A stretch of 64,000 nt of DNA from VXYL01 sp965203685 (GCA_965203685.1 OZ241908.1:2108001-2172000); one strand, 5' to 3'; positions 9,401 through 17,320 are shown, counted from the stretch's first letter. The notes: generated by a model not told the origin, from the sequence alone. Numbers and translations: made by a program.

Positions 9401-11357
9401 TCTCTCCGGCGTCGACGGCGCCATGCAGGGATTCGTCAAGCACCCGTTCCTGGGCGACCTCGACGACGACCTGCGGCGCATCGACCCGGACATCCCGGTG
9501 CCGACCGAGACGGTCGAGGACGTGGTCAACCGGGTGATGGAAGGCGCCCACGATGTCGGTCCGCAGGCCGAGGCGCCCCGCAAGACAGTGAGCGAGAGCG
9601 AACTGTTCCGGCCGGTCAGGAAGATGCTCGTCCACGCCCGCGGCTGCACGGCGACGAAGCTGGTGCGCGTGGCCCAGCGTCACGGCGTCTCGGTGGTGCT
9701 CGTCCAGTCCGATCCCGACATGGAATCGGTTCCTGCCGACATGCTCACCGATGCGGACAACCTGGTCGGCATCGGCGGCAACACGCCGGACGAAAGCTAC
9801 CTGAACGCCGCCTCGGTCGTCCGCATCGCGGAACTCGAGAACGTCGACGCGCTCCATCCCGGGATTGGGTTCCTGTCCGAGAACGCCCAGTTCGCCGAAC
9901 TGGTACGCAGCCGCGGCGTCAACTTCGTGGGCCCGCCGGTCTCCAGCATGGCGACCATGGGCAACAAGTCGAACGCCATCACCACCGCACTGGCGCACCA
10001 CGTGCCTGTCGTGCCGGGAAGCCACGGCATCCTCACCGACGGGGATCGTGCCGCCGAGTCGGCCGGCGAGATCGGCTACCCCGTGCTCATCAAGGCCGTG
10101 CACGGCGGGGGCGGCAAGGGCATCGAGGTGGTCGAGCGGCCCGACGACTTCCACGAAGCCTTCCATCGTGTGTCGGTGGAGGCGCGTGCGGCATTTGGCA
10201 ACGGCGACGTCTACCTTGAACGCTACGTCACCTCGCTGCGCCATATCGAGGTGCAGATCCTTCGCGACCGGCACGGGCATACCCAGGTCCTGGGCTTGCG
10301 CGACTGCAGCGTGCAGCGCGACAAGCAGAAGGTGATTGAAGAGTCCGGGTCCACGATGCTGCCCGACGAACTCGACGCGGACGTCCGTAAGCACGCCGCG
10401 GCGCTGGCCGACGCCGTTGGCTACATCGGGGCCGGCACAGTCGAGTTCATCTACGACCTCGACGCCTCCGCCGTCTACTTCATGGAGATGAATACGCGCC
10501 TGCAGGTCGAGCACCCGGTCACCGAGTGGGTCTCGGGCGTGGACATCGTCGGCGAGCAGTTGCGGATCGCGGCGGGGGAGAGCATCGAGGACCTCGGCAT
10601 CGGCGACGACGGCTACGCGATCGAGGCGCGCGTCAACGCCGAGCGCCTGGTCGAATCGACAACCGGGCTGTCCTTCCAGCCGAGCCCGGGCGAAATTCGG
10701 GAGTGCGAGTTCCCCGAGGAGGAGGGTGTCGACATCATCGCGGCGGCGGCCGAGGGCAAGTTCGTCTCGCCCTACTACGACAGCATGATCGCGCAGGTGA
10801 TCGCGCGCGGACCGGACCGGGCCGCTACGGCCGCCAAGCTGGCGGACTACCTGGACCGGGTGAGCATCCGCGGCATCTCCACCAACGTGGCCCTGGTCAA
10901 GCGCATTCTGCGTGACGAGGTGTTCCTGCGCGGCGACTACGATACCGGCTACTTGCCCGAGTTCCTGACACGCCTCGACGCCGGGGAACTCATCGCCGAG
11001 ATCGCCGAGGCCGCCGGCGACGATGACGGCGGTATTGGCCGCGACGCCATCGCGATCGAAGACAGCGACGAACTCAAGGTCATCGCGCCGTCCACCGGCA
11101 TCTTCTACGGTACGCCGTCCCCGACCGAGCCGCCGTACGTGTCGGTTGGCGACAAGGTCAGCGTCGACATCACGCTATGCCAATTGGAAGCGTTCAAGAT
11201 CTTCACCCCGGTGAGGCTCGAGGATTTCAATGCGCCCGACCAGCCGCCACTCTACGACCCGGGACGCCAGTTCGAGGTGCGACGCGTGAACGTCCCCACC
11301 GGCCAGCAGGTCAACGGCGGGGACCTCCTGTTCGTGGTGCGACCGGTTAGCGAGTGA
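6480..11357 (+). CDS. Single-chain acyl-CoA carboxylase: CT-alpha, CT-beta, biotin carboxylase and biotinyl domains
   Basis: A 1,625-residue protein carrying every part of a biotin-dependent acyl-CoA carboxylase. Residues about 90-300 are AccA-like (SLMDTPGAAGDE, YGLGYSGGAIP). Residues about 300-790 match nothing I recognise. Residues about 810-990 are AccD-like (CFISSGGMQTMEGAG) without the AccD zinc finger. Residues about 1045-1500 are biotin carboxylase with an ATP-grasp loop (GGGGKGIEVVE) and EMNTRLQVEHPVTE. The last 90 residues are biotinyl-like, with Lys1573 in LEAFKIF where most have E-A/S-M-K-M. The ATG at 6480 follows AAGGA at good spacing; a TTG two codons earlier is too close. Acetyl- or propionyl-CoA is the likely substrate. 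Confidence 0.88.
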   Translation: MEKAAPPDDLFMIAETYARDTSLLPDEEQHFDPPLRGMVPDEEVRRQAELLDNMDIDSYIEAVVTGAEDPKRVPAPDAIRRLGTLEQEDRDGPFYSAVVVMDFDGDERGGVVQRRVGFIAQNRGVRTGEWMPEHHLKAAACIKDFANRSLPIVSLMDTPGAAGDEIANKNNQSHSISRLIAEMSNTDVPNLGIVYGLGYSGGAIPLAASNLILSVRDGVFSTIQPKGLASIARRLNLSWQQCAKQVGLSPYELKVQGNIDAVIDYVPGEDVKNLSEAIVSGIQHVEETTKRFVAENPYILDHYKRSLLRYLDPSDRLRKLQASAGLKLTRNPTEYLNVFGVAYRYLRYLRVRRRIKATTTGAYGRLAEQELPTGELDARTDRERRQTFLSWLQDPDKVIYDDTVARAWKNYVEKKEAVNAARGRFVQFFLGEPQKNFEDARAGLVATVGMYLYNRWKIDAAGNFRALKGFTENVADARHLFGVAELAEPRGLIAALRGDAELGLALRQRFSHEGMKLFGEVGDKSDAYLREQLATELNVAMTEGALAGDLRSETTLSPTTRRAVNGQSSTIVANRLIIEDRFPTAFAHVQTGGNPALADMTVLDVVLHDELRADFAKECENLLLFDAVYDHIVANLASIAREAESSRALSRESLKRLIEAALAQAGDGSGENDAARLRSQFFDWYQRTSAQPRSARFFRAVEEWKKNASSHISDTLFVVVTFLFERLLSSYLQAEWDGRRYDGRIAPRSIGRRKDFWNRLIQAYRDLLIRDVLQGYKRRNVTGYEAFIERFFDDFEERDADLISSDPHRFPGLRVSIQGSIQKGTPPCGVVTGIGRFKDGQGGLRAGVVISNTAFKAGAFDMASAEKFCKLLVVCAEERLPVICFISSGGMQTMEGAGALFSMAAINDRLTRFVRDFDLPVIIFGFGDCTGGAQASFVTHPLVQTCYFSGASMPFAGQIVVSSYLPSDSHIANYLSGVDGAMQGFVKHPFLGDLDDDLRRIDPDIPVPTETVEDVVNRVMEGAHDVGPQAEAPRKTVSESELFRPVRKMLVHARGCTATKLVRVAQRHGVSVVLVQSDPDMESVPADMLTDADNLVGIGGNTPDESYLNAASVVRIAELENVDALHPGIGFLSENAQFAELVRSRGVNFVGPPVSSMATMGNKSNAITTALAHHVPVVPGSHGILTDGDRAAESAGEIGYPVLIKAVHGGGGKGIEVVERPDDFHEAFHRVSVEARAAFGNGDVYLERYVTSLRHIEVQILRDRHGHTQVLGLRDCSVQRDKQKVIEESGSTMLPDELDADVRKHAAALADAVGYIGAGTVEFIYDLDASAVYFMEMNTRLQVEHPVTEWVSGVDIVGEQLRIAAGESIEDLGIGDDGYAIEARVNAERLVESTTGLSFQPSPGEIRECEFPEEEGVDIIAAAAEGKFVSPYYDSMIAQVIARGPDRAATAAKLADYLDRVSIRGISTNVALVKRILRDEVFLRGDYDTGYLPEFLTRLDAGELIAEIAEAAGDDDGGIGRDAIAIEDSDELKVIAPSTGIFYGTPSPTEPPYVSVGDKVSVDITLCQLEAFKIFTPVRLEDFNAPDQPPLYDPGRQFEVRRVNVPTGQQVNGGDLLFVVRPVSE

Positions 11358-11360
11358 GGT

Positions 11361-11431
11361 GGTACGCGGGCGTCCCCGCCCGCATTGACCTTGAACAAGG
11401 CCCGAATTGCGGACGAGGACGTCCGCGCACC
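11361..11431. repeat. Dispersed palindromic repeat, copy 2 (inverted pair)
   Basis: The plus-strand unit GGTACGCGGGCGTCCCCGCC is at 11361-11380, continuing to 11384. A diverged unit in the opposite orientation is at 11405-11431 (AATTGCGGACGAGGACGTCC, ending GCGCACC). The 20-base spacer holds CCTTGAACAAGG. It starts 3 bases after the carboxylase stop and ends 3 bases before the convergent hydrolase gene, so it may end transcription from both sides. Confidence 0.8.
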
Positions 11432-11434
11432 CCG

Positions 11435-12529
11435 TCAACGCAGTGCTTTGATCACCCGGTCGATGACGCCATTCGGGTCGCCCGCCCAACGTGTGACGAC
11501 GACGAGGTTGTACTCGGGCGCCACGAACACGACGTTCCCGCCGGCACCGATGGCGGCGAACGCATCCTCCGACGCGGCTGACCAGGGATTGCGCCCAGGG
11601 TTAAGCCACCACATGAACCCGTAACGAGGATTCAACTCGCACGGCGTCAGCGCCATGTCGACCCAGTCGGTCGACAGGATCTGCCGATCATCCCAGCGAC
11701 CGCGCGCAAGCATGAGCAGCCCGATGCGGGCGTGATCGAAGGTGCTGATCCACAGTCCGCCGCCCCAATGCGCCCCCCCGGGGACCGAGGCCAGCGTGCG
11801 GCCATCGACTTCGACCTGGGCATTGCGGTACGGGTGCCACTCCCACGTGCCCGTCGCACCGATCGGGTCCATGACCTCGCGACGAAGCACGTCGGGCAGT
11901 GGTTCTTTCCACACGTGAAGCGCCGCGAGGCCAAGCGCGTTCACCCGCACATCGTTGTATTCCCAGAAGCGCCCCGGAGCGTGCAGCCGCCGCGGATCGC
12001 CCTTGCGCGGTCCTTCCGGTCGACGTCCGACGGAACGGTTGTGGTCCACGGTGTCGGGAATGCCGAACAGCGTGCCCGACCACTCGCTGGTCTGCTGCAG
12101 CAGGTGCCGCCAGGTGATCTGCCGGTTGTGGGCACTGGCAAACCAGTCCCCGGGCACGCTGTCGAGGACAGGCTCGTCGAGACCAGGAATCAGGCCGCGG
12201 TCCAAGGCCAGTCCCGCGCATGTGGCGAGGTAGCTCTTGGTGGCGCTGAAGGTCATGTCCACGCGCGTCGGCATACCCCACGTGGCTGCGACAAAGCCAT
12301 CCTTCACAACCACGCCCGTTGCTTCGCCGCGCGGCTTGGTCGGGCCGATGATCTGGTTGTACGGCGGCGGATCCTCGACCGCGACCATGGTGCTCACGTC
12401 CGTTGGCCAATCGATCTCGGAGGACACGGCGAAGTTGCAGGCGCGGGCGAGGTCGTCCGCGTCGAAGCCGAGATCCGCCGGCGACAGGTTGGGCCAATCG
12501 CCGGGGGGTGGGAAATGCAAGTCGGCCAT
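11435..12529 (-). CDS. Serine hydrolase of the beta-lactamase / penicillin-binding protein fold
   Basis: A 364-residue protein with the class C beta-lactamase-like active site: Ser95-x-x-Lys98 in FSATKSY and a Tyr-Asn-Asp in WEYNDVR (about residue 191). A late G-G-rich strand (IGAGGNVVFV) matches the usual KTG-like position. No signal peptide is evident, so it is probably cytoplasmic, as in many esterase or EstB-like members. The ATG at 12529 is used; the frame to 12745 runs into the Uma2 gene. It starts 4 bases after the Uma2 stop, so the two are probably translated together. Substrate unknown. Confidence 0.82.
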   Translation of the reverse strand: MADLHFPPPGDWPNLSPADLGFDADDLARACNFAVSSEIDWPTDVSTMVAVEDPPPYNQIIGPTKPRGEATGVVVKDGFVAATWGMPTRVDMTFSATKSYLATCAGLALDRGLIPGLDEPVLDSVPGDWFASAHNRQITWRHLLQQTSEWSGTLFGIPDTVDHNRSVGRRPEGPRKGDPRRLHAPGRFWEYNDVRVNALGLAALHVWKEPLPDVLRREVMDPIGATGTWEWHPYRNAQVEVDGRTLASVPGGAHWGGGLWISTFDHARIGLLMLARGRWDDRQILSTDWVDMALTPCELNPRYGFMWWLNPGRNPWSAASEDAFAAIGAGGNVVFVAPEYNLVVVTRWAGDPNGVIDRVIKALR

Positions 12530-12533
12530 CAAG

Positions 12534-13313
12534 TCACTCTCGAGAGTCCGCGGTGCCGGAGCGTAGGCGGGCTTCCAACTCGGCGATCCGCGCTTCGTAA
12601 GCCTTGCGTTCCGACTCGCGCTCGCGCAGGGCGTCTTCGTGCATTTGTAGCGCTTCGTGGAAGGTCGGGATGCGCTCCCCGGTGCGCAGGTTGACGATGT
12701 CCATCTCTTCGCGGTCGTAGGACAGCTCCGCCTGTAGGACTTCACTTCGGTAAGCGCCGGACGCGCTCGGGCGAATCGGCCTGTAGACGCCCCGGTCGAG
12801 GCGATAGCCGCTAATCGGGTTCGTTGTTCGTCCGATCGGATCGACCTGCCAGAATTCGCGAACCCCTAGGTCGCGGTACAGGGCGGGTTTGACGTCGACA
12901 TCGCGACGCCAGGTCTTCTCGGACAGCCCCTCCATCGCCAGATCCGGCGGCTTGCCCTCGACCCAGAGCTTGTAGGAATTCCTGGGGTGCCGGCCAACGC
13001 CGAGCGACACCGTCACGTCGGGCTCGACGGCAGCGCTCCGATTGCCCTCCTCGAAGAGGATCAGCAGGTTGCGCTGAACCATGGCGTCCGGCTGGTCGAG
13101 CATCAGCGCGACGGCCGCATTCCTGAAGTGGCTCAGGACATCGTCATGCTCGGTGCTCTCCGACAACTTGCTGTCCTCGAAAGGATAGCCTTCGTCGTCA
13201 TAGCCGACCGGTGGTCGCGGTCGATAGAGCACTTCGGCGTGAATGACGGACAGGGGTGGTGCACCCCGGATTCCGCGCGTCCGTGTTCGGCCGGTCGGGG
13301 AAGTGGTTTGCAT
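12534..13313 (-). CDS. Uma2-family putative PD-(D/E)XK nuclease
   Basis: A 259-residue protein of the Uma2 (DUF820) family, widespread restriction-like nuclease folds of unknown role, often multicopy in cyanobacteria and Planctomycetes. The core is visible: EPDVTVSLGV, PPDLAMEGLS, then the K..LYRDLGVREFWQVDP strand. The last 45 residues are a charged coiled-coil-like tail (ALRERESERKAYEARIAELEARL). It leads a two-gene unit with the serine hydrolase. Catalytic competence and any biological target are unproven. Confidence 0.8.
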   Translation of the reverse strand: MQTTSPTGRTRTRGIRGAPPLSVIHAEVLYRPRPPVGYDDEGYPFEDSKLSESTEHDDVLSHFRNAAVALMLDQPDAMVQRNLLILFEEGNRSAAVEPDVTVSLGVGRHPRNSYKLWVEGKPPDLAMEGLSEKTWRRDVDVKPALYRDLGVREFWQVDPIGRTTNPISGYRLDRGVYRPIRPSASGAYRSEVLQAELSYDREEMDIVNLRTGERIPTFHEALQMHEDALRERESERKAYEARIAELEARLRSGTADSRE

Positions 13314-13384
13314 AGCTGAAACCTACCATATCGGTTCTCGGGTGGGGTGCCGGCGGGTAGGATGAGCGAACGGGAACCGGGTGC

Positions 13385-13454
13385 GTTAGAGACATCCGCC
13401 CGCTGCACCGTAAGACATCCGCCCGCCGCGACGTAAGATATCCGCGCGACGTCC
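13385..13454 (+). repeat. Three imperfect tandem 22-25 base repeats
   Basis: Units begin GTTAGAGACATCCGCCCGC (13385), GTAAGACATCCGCCCGCC (13410) and GTAAGATATCCGCGCGAC (13433). The shared core is GTAAGAyATCCGCsCG. They lie between the divergently placed ends of the Uma2 promoter side and the TauE/SafE 3' end, with no coding potential I can see. Confidence 0.65.
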
Positions 13455-13480
13455 GTCGGACCGTGCGTCGGGGGCGGTCT

Positions 13481-14230
13481 TCAGTCGATCCAGAGGTCGT
13501 AGACGCCCTTGAGCATGCATACCGCGCCGAGCGAGAGGACCGCCACGGTGGTGATGCGTCGAAAGCGGTTGGTGTCGAGGCGCTCGAGCAGCAATGTGCC
13601 GATCCGGGCACCGACGATCGCGACTACGACGACGCCCGCGAGCAGCCAGGAGGCGATGGGCGCGGGTGCCGCATCCGCGAGTCGCCCGACAACGACGCCG
13701 TAATAAACGACCTTCACGACGTGGCCGATGGTCTGCGTGACCGCCTTGGTCGCCACGATGCGACGATGATCCGTGCCGGTACTCAGGTAGAAGGCATCGA
13801 GTAGGGGACCGGAGGCGCCGGCAAGCAACTGCGCCGCGGTGACGGTGGCGCCGCAGGCCACGCTCGTGGCGCGGTTGCGTATGTCGAGGCCGCGCAGGAA
13901 CGGCACGACGCGCGCTAGCCAAGGCGATGCGCCGACGAGAAGCAGTACCAGCCCGGGCTCCGGCACGAATGCGACCCACACGAACACCGTCGTGGCAAGT
14001 GCGCCGCCGACCAAGTAAGGCGGCACGACGTTCCACATCACGTGTCGTCGCAGAAACCACACCCGGGCGCCGTTGGAAGCGCCCTGGGCGAACCCGTGCA
14101 CGACCATCGCGGTGGCCACGGGCAAGACGGTGACCAGGACGGCCATCAGGATCATGCCGCCCGCCATGCCGAGCACGCCGGAGAGCACGGCGGTGGCGAG
14201 CACGGCGATGAGGACGATGGACGCTGTCAT
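13481..14230 (-). CDS. TauE/SafE-family (DUF81) membrane permease
   Basis: A 249-residue, very hydrophobic protein with about eight membrane segments in two internally similar halves, as in sulfite/sulfonate exporters of the TauE/SafE family. The N-terminal segment (VLATAVLSGVLGMAGGMILMAVL) carries the typical G-x-GGG-like turn. No sulfur gene is nearby, so the transported anion is unknown. It stands alone; the next upstream gene on its strand is an orphan antitoxin 155 bases away. Confidence 0.82.
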   Translation of the reverse strand: MTASIVLIAVLATAVLSGVLGMAGGMILMAVLVTVLPVATAMVVHGFAQGASNGARVWFLRRHVMWNVVPPYLVGGALATTVFVWVAFVPEPGLVLLLVGASPWLARVVPFLRGLDIRNRATSVACGATVTAAQLLAGASGPLLDAFYLSTGTDHRRIVATKAVTQTIGHVVKVVYYGVVVGRLADAAPAPIASWLLAGVVVVAIVGARIGTLLLERLDTNRFRRITTVAVLSLGAVCMLKGVYDLWID

Positions 14231-14385
14231 CCGGCGGCGACACGGTGCGGCGAAGCCGCGAACCGTACTCGACTTGCCCGCGCGGCATGGGGCGTCATGA
14301 AAGTCGTCCAGTGCCTGATTCGGCTAATCTCCCGCGATGCCGGGATAGCCCATGGGCCGCGCCGTGCCGTCTTCCCAACGCGACG

Positions 14386-14625
14386 TCAACCGCGTCTGTC
14401 AAAGCTGACGGATTCGACCCGTCCGCGACGTTGGTTCAGGAGCTCATCCACCGTCATCATGCCCGGGCACGTTCCCGCGAAATCAGCGAGCTCGGCCAAA
14501 CGTCTGCGCCGGTGCCGATTGAAATGGGTGACCGCGGTCAGCACAGCCTCCCGCTTGGTTTTCGCGCCCGTGAAACGTAAGGCATCCGCAAGTTCCTGGT
14601 CCGGTATGTCAATGGCTATCTTCAT
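14386..14625 (-). CDS. Orphan VapB-family antitoxin
   Basis: A 79-residue VapB/DUF2191-type antitoxin: an Arc/MetJ-like N terminus (MKIAIDIPDQELADALRFTGAKTKREAV) and a C-terminal toxin-binding tail (LAELADFAGTCPGMMTVDELL). The ATG at 14625 gives the standard family start; an upstream ATG at 14676 adds 17 residues without homology. I find no PIN-domain gene in the 155 bases downstream on its strand or upstream, so the toxin seems lost or distant. Confidence 0.78.
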   Translation of the reverse strand: MKIAIDIPDQELADALRFTGAKTKREAVLTAVTHFNRHRRRRLAELADFAGTCPGMMTVDELLNQRRGRVESVSFDRRG

Positions 14626-14721
14626 GATCCAATCAGCGGCAACGAGGGTCTTGGAGGGATCGTTCCTGCCGTTCATGAACTGGCGGCGCTAGTTTACCGA
14701 GGTTGTCGTAGCGCACGGCGG

Positions 14722-14793
14722 CGTTACGCGGACGTCCACGTCCGCATTCCGGCTTGGTACGACGTCAATTGCGGGCGAGGACGCCCGCGTACC
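14722..14793. repeat. Dispersed palindromic repeat, copy 3 (inverted pair)
   Basis: A diverged plus-orientation unit (GTTACGCGGACGTCCACGTC, 14722-14747) faces a unit in the other orientation at 14767-14793 (AATTGCGGGCGAGGACGCCC, ending GCGTACC). The pair lies in the 289-base space between the orphan vapB and hisH. Confidence 0.8.
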
Positions 14794-14914
14794 AAGACGG
14801 AAGCCCGCTCGCACTCTCGGCGGGGCAAGGTCCAGGGAGCGAGTTGCCACGACTTGCCCGCGCGGCATAAGTCGTTACAGTGCGCGTCCAACACGCCGCT
14901 GGCCAACCACCCGC

Positions 14915-15544
14915 ATGCCCGCATCGACCGTCGCCATCGTCGACTACGACGCCGGAAACCTGATGAGTGTCCGCCGCGCCTGCCGGGAAGTCGGTCTCGA
15001 CGCCGAGATCTCGAGCGACCCGGACGTCGTGCGAACGGCCGACCGGATCATCTTCCCGGGCGTCGGTGCGGCGGGCAGTGCCATGCGCAGCTTGCGTTGC
15101 AGCGGCGTGGGGGAAGCCCTGGTGGACGCTTTCCAAGATGGCAAGCCAATCCTCGGCATCTGTCTGGGGCTGCAAATCTCGCTCGAGCACTCGGAAGAGA
15201 ACGACACCCAGACGCTCGGACTGGTCCCCGGCGACGTGCGCCGGTTCCGCCTGAACGACCCGGCGCTCAAGGTGCCGCACATGGGCTGGAACGCCGTCCG
15301 GGTCGTCAAGCCCCATCCCGTCTTGGACGACATCTCCACGGACGACGAGTTCTACTTCGTGCACGCCTACCGTCCAGTGCCCGCTCGAGACGAGGACGTG
15401 CTCGCCGTCTCCACCTACGAAGGCGAGTTCTGCTCGGCGTTGGGACGCGACAACTACGTGGCGACACAGTTCCATCCGGAGAAGAGCGGCCGCGTGGGCC
15501 TCAAGCTCCTCGAACGCTTCGGCGCTTGGGACGGCCATGCTTAG
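14915..15544 (+). CDS. hisH: Imidazole glycerol phosphate synthase, glutaminase subunit
   Basis: A 209-residue class I glutamine amidotransferase that feeds ammonia to HisF. The nucleophile Cys83 (GICLGLQ) and His187/Glu189 (FHPEKSG) are present, with the HisH-specific VPHMGWN and FYFVHAY motifs. Length is normal. It overlaps hisF by 8 bases, so translation is coupled. No other histidine genes flank it, so a specialised HisH2-like role, as in some O-antigen clusters, is possible. Confidence 0.9.
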   Translation: MPASTVAIVDYDAGNLMSVRRACREVGLDAEISSDPDVVRTADRIIFPGVGAAGSAMRSLRCSGVGEALVDAFQDGKPILGICLGLQISLEHSEENDTQTLGLVPGDVRRFRLNDPALKVPHMGWNAVRVVKPHPVLDDISTDDEFYFVHAYRPVPARDEDVLAVSTYEGEFCSALGRDNYVATQFHPEKSGRVGLKLLERFGAWDGHA

Positions 15545-16316
15545 CAAGCGCGTCATCGCCTGCTTGGACGTGCGCGACGGCCACCTGGCGAAGAGCATCA
15601 AGTTCGTCAACACGCGCAACATCGGCGATCCGGTGGCCAAGGCGCGCGAGTACTACTTGGACGGCCTCGACGAGTTGGTGTTCTACGACATCACGGCCTC
15701 CAGCGACCGCCGCAAGATCATCCTCGACGTGGTGGAGGCCGTGGCCGAACAGGTGTTCATCCCGCTGTCCGTCGGCGGCGGCGTGGCATCGGTCGCCGAT
15801 GCGACCGACTTGCGCCTGGCCGGTGCGGAGAAGATCAACGTCAATTCGGCCGCGGTGCGCCGACCTGCCCTGATCGCGGAGTGTGCCGACGCCATCGGCA
15901 ACCAGAACGTCGTGCTCTCGATGGACATCCGCCAGGTCGAGGCGTCAGACGCGTTGCCGTCCGGCTATGAGATCGTCATCGACGGTGGCCGAACGCCGAT
16001 GGCCATGGACGCGCTGGCCTGGGCACTCGAGGGCGAGCGGCTCGGCGCCGGCGAACTCGTCGTGAACTCGATCGATGCGGACGGTACTCGCGAGGGTTAC
16101 GAACTGAAGCTGACGCGCATGCTCTCCGAGGCCGTCCGGGTCCCCGTGATCGCTTCGGGCGGTGCTGGCGAGCCGGCGCATCTTCACGACGTACTCACCG
16201 AAGGCAAGGCGGATGCCGCCCTGGTGGCGTCGATGGTGCACTACGGCGACTACACGGTGTCGGGCCTCAAACGCTACCTGCACGAACGCGGCGTGAAAGT
16301 CCGCATGTCTTGGTGA
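15537..16316 (+). CDS. hisF: Imidazole glycerol phosphate synthase, cyclase subunit
   Basis: A 259-residue TIM barrel that, with HisH, forms imidazole glycerol phosphate and AICAR. The catalytic aspartates Asp11 (ACLD) and Asp130 (LSMD) are both conserved, as are DITAS, SVGGGVAS, NSIDADGTREGY and IASGGAG. Between these the protein departs from typical housekeeping HisF (CLDVRDGHLAKSIKFVNTRN in place of the usual CLDVxxGRVVKGVxF), which may mark a divergent clade or a second copy. Neighbours give no further pathway clue. Confidence 0.88.
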   Translation: MLSKRVIACLDVRDGHLAKSIKFVNTRNIGDPVAKAREYYLDGLDELVFYDITASSDRRKIILDVVEAVAEQVFIPLSVGGGVASVADATDLRLAGAEKINVNSAAVRRPALIAECADAIGNQNVVLSMDIRQVEASDALPSGYEIVIDGGRTPMAMDALAWALEGERLGAGELVVNSIDADGTREGYELKLTRMLSEAVRVPVIASGGAGEPAHLHDVLTEGKADAALVASMVHYGDYTVSGLKRYLHERGVKVRMSW

Positions 16317-16327
16317 GGGGGAGACCC

Positions 16328-17320
16328 ATGCGCGCAATCCTGGTTGAAGAGGGTGACCTTGTCTGGGGTGAGGCAGACGAACCCGCACTCGGCGCCGGCT
16401 TGGTGCTGATCGAGAACCACGCCACGGCGGTGAACCGTGCCGACCTCGCCCAACGGGCAGGCGGCTATCCCCCGCCACCCGGCGCCAGCCCGATCCTCGG
16501 CCTCGAGTGCGCGGGCGTCGTCAAGGCCGTCGGCGAGGGTGTCAGCCGCGTCAAGGAAGGCGACGAAGTGTGTGCGCTGTTGGCCGGGGGCGGCTACGCG
16601 GAGACCGTCGCGGTGCCAGCGGGGCAAGTGCTGCCGAAGCCGGCCAGGCTCACGTTCGCTGAGGCTGCGTCGATTCCCGAGGTATTCGCAACTGCCTACC
16701 TGAACCTATTCATGGAGGCGCGGATGGTGCGGGGCGAGCGCGCCGTTCTCCACGCTGGCGCCAGCGGCGTCGGCACGGCGGCGATCCAGATGTGCAAGGC
16801 CTTCGGCAACCCGACGTTCGTGACCGTCGGCTCGGAAGAGAAGCTCGCACGGTGCGTCGAGCTTGGCGCGGACGGGGGTGTGAACCGGCATGAAGGCGGA
16901 TTCAAGGACGCGGTGTCCGACTGGACGGAGGGGCAGGGGGCCGATGTGATTCTCGACCCGGTCGGGGGCACCTATCTCGCTGATAACCTGGCCAGCCTAA
17001 ACTTGGACGGGCGGTTGGTGGTGATCGGGTTGCTCGGCGGCTCGCGCGCGGAGTTGCCGCTGGGGATGATGATGACGCGGCGGTTGCGGGTCATAGGGTC
17101 GACGTTGCGGGCGCGGACGGTTGCGGCGAAGGCGTTGGTGCTCGATGCGTTGAAGGATCGCGTCTGGCCGCTGATCGAGGATGGGACGATCAAGGCGGTT
17201 GTCGAGCGTGAGCTTCCGATCGAGGAGGCGGGGGCGGCGCACGAGTTGATCGCGAGCAACGAGACGTTCGGGAAGGTCACGATGAACATCAGGCGAGAGA
17301 CTGCCGGCGACCGTGCTTGA
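16328..17320 (+). CDS. NAD(P)H:quinone oxidoreductase (MDR family, TP53I3/Qor-like)
   Basis: A 330-residue zinc-free medium-chain reductase. The GroES-like half is at residues 1-130 (NRADLAQRAGGYPPPPGASP) and the Rossmann half has HAGASGVGTAAIQMCKAFG. This family reduces quinones or enals with NADPH. The ATG at 16328 follows a strong purine-rich site (GGGGGAGA) and is preferred to the in-frame GTG at 16310, which overlaps hisF. It may be co-transcribed with hisHF, 11 bases upstream, though no functional link is obvious. Confidence 0.88.
   Translation: MRAILVEEGDLVWGEADEPALGAGLVLIENHATAVNRADLAQRAGGYPPPPGASPILGLECAGVVKAVGEGVSRVKEGDEVCALLAGGGYAETVAVPAGQVLPKPARLTFAEAASIPEVFATAYLNLFMEARMVRGERAVLHAGASGVGTAAIQMCKAFGNPTFVTVGSEEKLARCVELGADGGVNRHEGGFKDAVSDWTEGQGADVILDPVGGTYLADNLASLNLDGRLVVIGLLGGSRAELPLGMMMTRRLRVIGSTLRARTVAAKALVLDALKDRVWPLIEDGTIKAVVERELPIEEAGAAHELIASNETFGKVTMNIRRETAGDRA

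Noticed and set aside
8391..10514. 707-codon open frame on the minus strand inside the carboxylase gene
   Set aside because: High-GC antisense shadow; the plus strand encodes clear carboxyltransferase and ATP-grasp motifs and the antisense product matches no family.
14231..14385. Possible remnant vapC next to the orphan vapB
   Set aside because: I read all frames of the gap and found no PIN motif (such as D-T-N/S near a start or a late D-x-D-F).
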